Shown: positions 39,630 to 41,237 of the stretch, in pieces
Position numbering within the stretch: position 1 is the first letter of the stretch
Layout of the letters: each line of letters starts with the position of its first letter
NCBI RefSeq assembly: GCF_013393185.1
Contig: NZ_QJQX01000074.1
Location: forward strand, 1-41,237
Direction: 5' to 3'
Source of the DNA: Sphingobium lactosutens
GTDB lineage: Bacteria; Pseudomonadota; Alphaproteobacteria; Sphingomonadales; Sphingomonadaceae
DNA length: 41,237 nucleotides
Program-made: the position numbers and the translations under genes
The notes under the pieces: model-generated
Databases searched by the model: none
Seen by the model: only the letters and a program-made list of their open reading frames with translations
What the model was told of the DNA's origin: nothing

Positions 39630-41237
39630 TTACATATTGGGATAATTTGGTCCTCCGCCGCCTTCGGGAACGACCCAGTTGATATTCTGGGTGGGATCCT
39701 TGATGTCGCACGTCTTGCAATGGACGCAATTCTGCGCGTTGATCTGGAACTTGGGATCGCCCTCTTCCTGACCGACCACTTCATAGACGCCCGCTGGACA
39801 GTAGCGCTGCGCCGGCTCGTCATAAAGGGGCAGATTGTAGCTGATCGGAACCGATGGGTCTTTCAGCTGGAGATGGACCGGCTGGTCCTCCTCATGATTG
39901 GTGTTGGAGAGGAACACCGACGACAGCCGATCGAAGCTGATCACATTGTCCGGCTTGGGATAGGCGATCTTGCTGGCGTGGTCCTTGGTCCACAGCTTCT
40001 CGCAATCGGGCTTGTGCTTCATCGTGAAGGGCAGGCCGATTTTCAGCGTGCGCATCCACATGTCGATGCCCGCCAGCAGCGTGCCGATCGTGTTGCCGAA
40101 CTTGGCCAGCAGCGGCTCGGCATTCTTCACCAGTTGCAGCTCGTCAGCGATCCAGCTGGAGCGCAGGGTCGCGTCATAGTCGTCGAGCGCATCGCCAGAG
40201 CGGTCGGCCTGCACTGCGGCGAACGCTGCCTCGGCCGCCAGCATGCCCGACTTCATCGCGGTATGCGTGCCCTTGATCCGGGGCACGTTCACGAAGCCCG
40301 CCGAACAGCCGATCAGCGCGCCGCCGGGGAAGGCCAGTTTCGGGATCGACTGCCAGCCGCCCTCGTTGATCGCGCGTGCGCCATAGGAAACGCGGCGCCC
40401 GCCCTCGAGGAATTTGCGGATTTCCGGATGCTGCTTCCATCGCTGGAACTCCTCGAACGGATAGAGATGCGGATTGCGATAGCCCAGCCCCACGACGAAG
40501 CCCAGCGCCACCTGGCCATTGGCCTGGTGATAGAGGAAGCCCCCCCCGTAAGCATCGGTCAGCGGCCAGCCCTGCGAGTGAATGACCAGGCCCGGCTTGT
40601 GCTTGGCCGGATCGATGTCCCACAATTCCTTCATGCCCAGGCCATAAACCTGCGGCTCGCTGTCCGCGTCGAGCGCGAACTGGCGTTTCAATATCTTGGT
40701 CAGGTGGCCGCGCGCCCCTTCGGCGAAGAAGGTGTATTTGGCGTGCAGTTCGAGGCCCGGCTGATAGTCGGGCTTGCGATTGCCCTCGCGGTCGATGCCC
40801 ATGTCGCCGGTGGCCACGCCCTTCACGCTGCCATCCTCATGGTAGAGGATCTCCGCCGCGGCAAAGCCGGGGAAGATCTCCACGCCCAGCCCCTCGGCCT
40901 GCTCGGCCAGCCAGCGGCAGAGGTTACCCAGCGATCCGGTATAGGCGCCCTTGTTGTGCATCCAGCCCGGCGTCAGGAGATGCGGCATCGCGATCTTGCC
41001 GGTCTTGGTCAGCATCCAGTGCTGATTGTCGGTGACGGGGGTTTCGGCCAGCGAACAGCCCATGTCGCGCCACTGCGGGATCAGCTCATCCAGCGCCTTG
41101 GGATCGATCACTGCGCCCGACAGGATATGGGCGCCGATCTCCGACCCCTTTTCCAGCACGCACACCGCCAGTTCCTGACCCGCATCATTGGCCAACTGCT
41201 TGCACCGGATCGCCGCCGACAGTCCCGCAGGCCCACC
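39630..41237 (-). CDS. Electron transfer flavoprotein-ubiquinone oxidoreductase, 5' truncated by window edge
   Basis: ETF-QO passes electrons from ETF to ubiquinone at the membrane during fatty-acid and amino-acid oxidation. The visible part starts GGPAGLSAAIRCKQ, the end of the FAD-binding GxGxxG loop, so only about 15-20 residues are missing. LEKGSEIGAHILSGAVIDPKA, TGSLGNLCRWLAEQAEGLGV, GARAINEGGWQSIPKL and IGCSAGFVNVPRIKGTHTAM are all family motifs. The C-terminal 4Fe-4S cluster is bound by CPAGVYE and INAQNCVHCKTCDIKDPTQN. It ends with a normal terminus, NYPNM. Confidence 0.96.
   Translation of the reverse strand, partial: GGPAGLSAAIRCKQLANDAGQELAVCVLEKGSEIGAHILSGAVIDPKALDELIPQWRDMGCSLAETPVTDNQHWMLTKTGKIAMPHLLTPGWMHNKGAYTGSLGNLCRWLAEQAEGLGVEIFPGFAAAEILYHEDGSVKGVATGDMGIDREGNRKPDYQPGLELHAKYTFFAEGARGHLTKILKRQFALDADSEPQVYGLGMKELWDIDPAKHKPGLVIHSQGWPLTDAYGGGFLYHQANGQVALGFVVGLGYRNPHLYPFEEFQRWKQHPEIRKFLEGGRRVSYGARAINEGGWQSIPKLAFPGGALIGCSAGFVNVPRIKGTHTAMKSGMLAAEAAFAAVQADRSGDALDDYDATLRSSWIADELQLVKNAEPLLAKFGNTIGTLLAGIDMWMRTLKIGLPFTMKHKPDCEKLWTKDHASKIAYPKPDNVISFDRLSSVFLSNTNHEEDQPVHLQLKDPSVPISYNLPLYDEPAQRYCPAGVYEVVGQEEGDPKFQINAQNCVHCKTCDIKDPTQNINWVVPEGGGGPNYPNM

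Noticed and set aside
1..41237. tRNA, rRNA or integrase genes
   Set aside because: No cloverleaf, rRNA segment or tyrosine/serine recombinase motifs were recognised anywhere in the window.

Overview
The window looks like a chromosome segment of a sphingomonad (Sphingomonadaceae, most like Sphingobium). The reasons are GC-rich host genes, the order dprA-plsY-acetyltransferase-murI, an alphaproteobacterial C4-type hemA, betaine-lipid genes btaAB, several palindromic intergenic repeats of a kind common in sphingomonads, and a spermidine route through carboxyspermidine. The taxon is inferred from gene content only.

Bases 1-1130 are the right part of an IS66-family element. Its end lies against the open 5' side of a large phage tail gene. 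Bases 1131 to about 16,890 are the right part of a prophage with visibly lower GC than the host. It holds a truncated tail/fibre protein, a small companion protein, a collagen-like fibre protein with a lectin-like C-terminus, a short hydrophobic protein, a T7-type holin (7368-7538, very short), then small early or accessory genes on both strands. These include a NUMOD3-like protein, a three-gene minus-strand operon ending in a glycosyltransferase-like protein, an M15 peptidase endolysin, a possible primase-type protein and right-end cargo genes. Regulatory structure is dense: two hairpins that bury Shine-Dalgarno sequences, a 755-base control region with direct and inverted repeats, an operator-like palindrome and several intrinsic terminators.

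The prophage ends inside dprA. The DprA reading frame is normal up to the conserved GCNSL motif, then runs into phage DNA and stops, so the C-terminal winged-helix domain is missing. No integrase is visible, so it should lie beyond the left edge.

Bases 16,890-41,237 are host chromosome. On the minus strand are dprA' and plsY (overlapping) and a maltose-type acetyltransferase, with murI divergent. Then come hemA coupled to an SF0329-like gene, a SAM methyltransferase behind two palindromic repeats, btaA-btaB (betaine lipid DGTS), a ligase-associated exonuclease with an ATP-dependent DNA ligase, a GFA protein, and a polyamine cluster. The cluster is carboxynorspermidine synthase, an exported alpha/beta hydrolase, carboxynorspermidine decarboxylase and ornithine decarboxylase, the last behind a structured leader. 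On the minus strand follow a run of overlapping genes (TPR protein, ispE, N-formylglutamate amidohydrolase, lipoprotein, nnrE/nnrD, RNA m5U methyltransferase) and the 5'-truncated ETF:ubiquinone oxidoreductase.

The most interesting signals are the ornithine decarboxylase leader, which has mutually exclusive stems and a possible upstream peptide, the SD-burying hairpins and repeat-rich control region of the prophage, the dprA integration, and the cluster of large inverted repeats between murI and hemA.
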